DNA from: JBOFWL01 sp051653605 | GTDB lineage: Bacteria > Spirochaetota > Brevinematia > Brevinematales > Brevinemataceae | Assembly: GCA_051653605.1 (NCBI GenBank) | Contig: JBOFWL010000051.1 | Coordinates: 1-5,901, forward strand | DNA length: 5,901 bases | Direction of reading: 5' to 3' | Shown: positions 5,661-5,901 of the stretch, one piece after another | How positions within the stretch are numbered: position 1 is the stretch's first letter | Layout: each line of letters begins with the position of its first letter | The notes under the pieces: model-generated | Database searches by the model: none | What the model was told of the DNA's origin: nothing | Seen by the model: the letters and a program-made list of their open reading frames with translations, nothing else | Program-made: the position numbers and the translations under genes

Positions 5661-5692
5661 ATTATGCTGAGCTCGGCATAAACCACCTTATG
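5651..5692. repeat. 42-bp near-perfect palindrome at the right junction (attR-like)
   Basis: CATAAGGTGG (5651-5660) and CCACCTTATG (5683-5692) form the arms. Between them lies a second near-palindrome, TTATGCTGAGCTCGGCATAA (5662-5681), with one A on each side. Only two of 21 symmetric pairs fail (5661/5682 and 5668/5675). The central piece matches the left-end sequence at 2176-2195 in inverse orientation with one or two differences. In a circular excised form this palindrome would lie between the two element ends, so it is the likely recombination site of the circle. The left junction lacks the spacer. Confidence 0.8.
5683..5692 (+). repeat. Right copy of the 10-bp core direct repeat CCACCTTATG
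   Basis: Identical to 2154-2163. It marks the right edge of all element-derived sequence; from 5691 leftward on the minus strand the RT frame reads TGVP and then TAA within this repeat. Recombination between the two copies would restore one continuous RT frame apart from the TAA codon. Confidence 0.8.
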
Positions 5693-5901
5693 GTACTCCT
5701 GTTTTTGTTGCTTTTAATATTCCTTTTTCCATTACACCTGCTCGTAAATATTTTCGAATTAGGTTTAAAACATCACTTTCGTTTACTTGTTCTCTAAGAA
5801 TTTGAATTAATTTGTCATGATTTACTTTATCAAAGAATTGTTCTATATCTATATCGATTACCCATTCACTTCCATCATTTAAGTATTCCAGTGCTTGTTT
5901 T
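5688..5901 (-). pseudogene. ltrA: Group II intron reverse transcriptase, N-terminal portion (partial at window edge, cut by insertion)
   Basis: Seventy codons run from the window edge (frame from 5900) to a TAA at 5690-5688. They contain the RT finger/palm motifs: WVIDIDIEQFFDKVNHDKL (RT motif with the first catalytic Asp, about residues 13-31), LIRKYLRAGVM and KATKTGVP. The family continues with QGGIISPLLSN, which is found at 2161-2127 on the other side of the recombinase element, proving that the two fragments were one gene. The stop replaces the conserved Gln. The truncated product would lack YADD, thumb/maturase and HNH and cannot support splicing or retrohoming alone. The true start is beyond the right edge. 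Confidence 0.9.

Larger units (their letters stand above)
2154..5692 (-). mobile_element. RIT (Recombinase In Trio) element inserted in the group II intron ORF
   Basis: The insertion is about 3.5 kb. It carries three consecutive, overlapping tyrosine recombinase genes and nothing else, bounded by a 90-bp inverted repeat and by direct copies of CCACCTTATG (2154-2163 and 5683-5692). Three different recombinases of about 410, 330 and 340 aa in this order and with overlapping ends is the definition of RIT elements. Tn554-type elements are excluded because their third gene is not a recombinase and their second is much larger. Coding is in the same direction as the interrupted intron ORF. All catalytic residues, reading frames and both ends look intact, so the element may be active. 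The outer right boundary is either 5660 (end of the inverted repeat) or 5692 (end of the direct repeat). Confidence 0.9.
820..5901 (-). mobile_element. Group II intron (3' part), interrupted by a RIT element; 5' part beyond window
   Basis: This is a reverse-oriented group II intron whose 3' end lies near 820. Evidence is a 34-nt domain V, a 3-nt linker, a domain VI with a 7-bp GC stem, and an intron-encoded reverse transcriptase/maturase/HNH reading frame upstream, as expected for an ORF in domain IV. Sequence after the domain VI stem reads CAT, so an AY-type 3' end at 820 is the best guess, but I could not assign the branch-point A with confidence. The ORF is split at the RT motif VPQGG by a 3.5-kb recombinase element. 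Domains I-III and the 5' splice site are outside the window. The HNH endonuclease domain argues against a class C intron, which normally lacks it. Confidence 0.85.

Overview
The window suggests a low-GC Firmicute, most likely a clostridial or Lachnospiraceae-type gut organism. I infer this from the AT-rich composition, the strong AGGAGG-type ribosome-binding sites, a TTG start, and a Clostridia-like group II intron reverse transcriptase. No housekeeping gene is present to fix the taxon. Nearly everything from 820 to the right edge is mobile DNA, one element nested inside another.

Layout. 19-417 (+) is a small membrane-anchored or secreted protein of unknown function. 418-518 holds nothing I can recognise. 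519-695 (-) is a 58-codon small ORF with a very good ribosome-binding site. Just upstream of it (716-741) is an 11-bp-stem hairpin. About 715-820 looks like the 3' exon flank of a group II intron. The intron's 3' end follows in reverse orientation: domain VI (about 823-878), a 34-nt domain V (882-915), then the C-terminal two thirds of the intron reverse transcriptase/maturase/HNH protein (971-2158, -). The N-terminal part of that protein reappears in the same strand and frame at 5691-5901 and runs off the window.

Between the two halves, at the conserved RT motif VPQGG, sits a complete insertion of about 3.5 kb (2154 to 5660/5692). It encodes three different tyrosine recombinases in one tightly overlapping operon on the minus strand: 411, 327 and 338 aa, each with an intact R-K-H-R-H-Y set. 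This is the organisation of RIT (Recombinase In Trio) elements. The ends form a 90-bp terminal inverted repeat in which three conserved blocks (13, 9 and 11 bp) lie at exactly the same spacing on both sides. The element is flanked by a 10-bp direct repeat, CCACCTTATG. On the right only, a 22-bp spacer separates the inverted repeat from this core, making a 42-bp near-perfect palindrome.

How it fits together. The three recombinases probably act together on the end blocks and the palindromic core to excise and integrate the element. The target is a palindromic coding motif (CCAC-AAG-GTGG) found in many group II intron RTs. The insertion destroys the maturase ORF. It should lie in intron domain IV, which tolerates inserts, and domains V and VI remain intact, so the whole nest might still be spliced from host RNA if a maturase is supplied in trans. 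That last point is inference.
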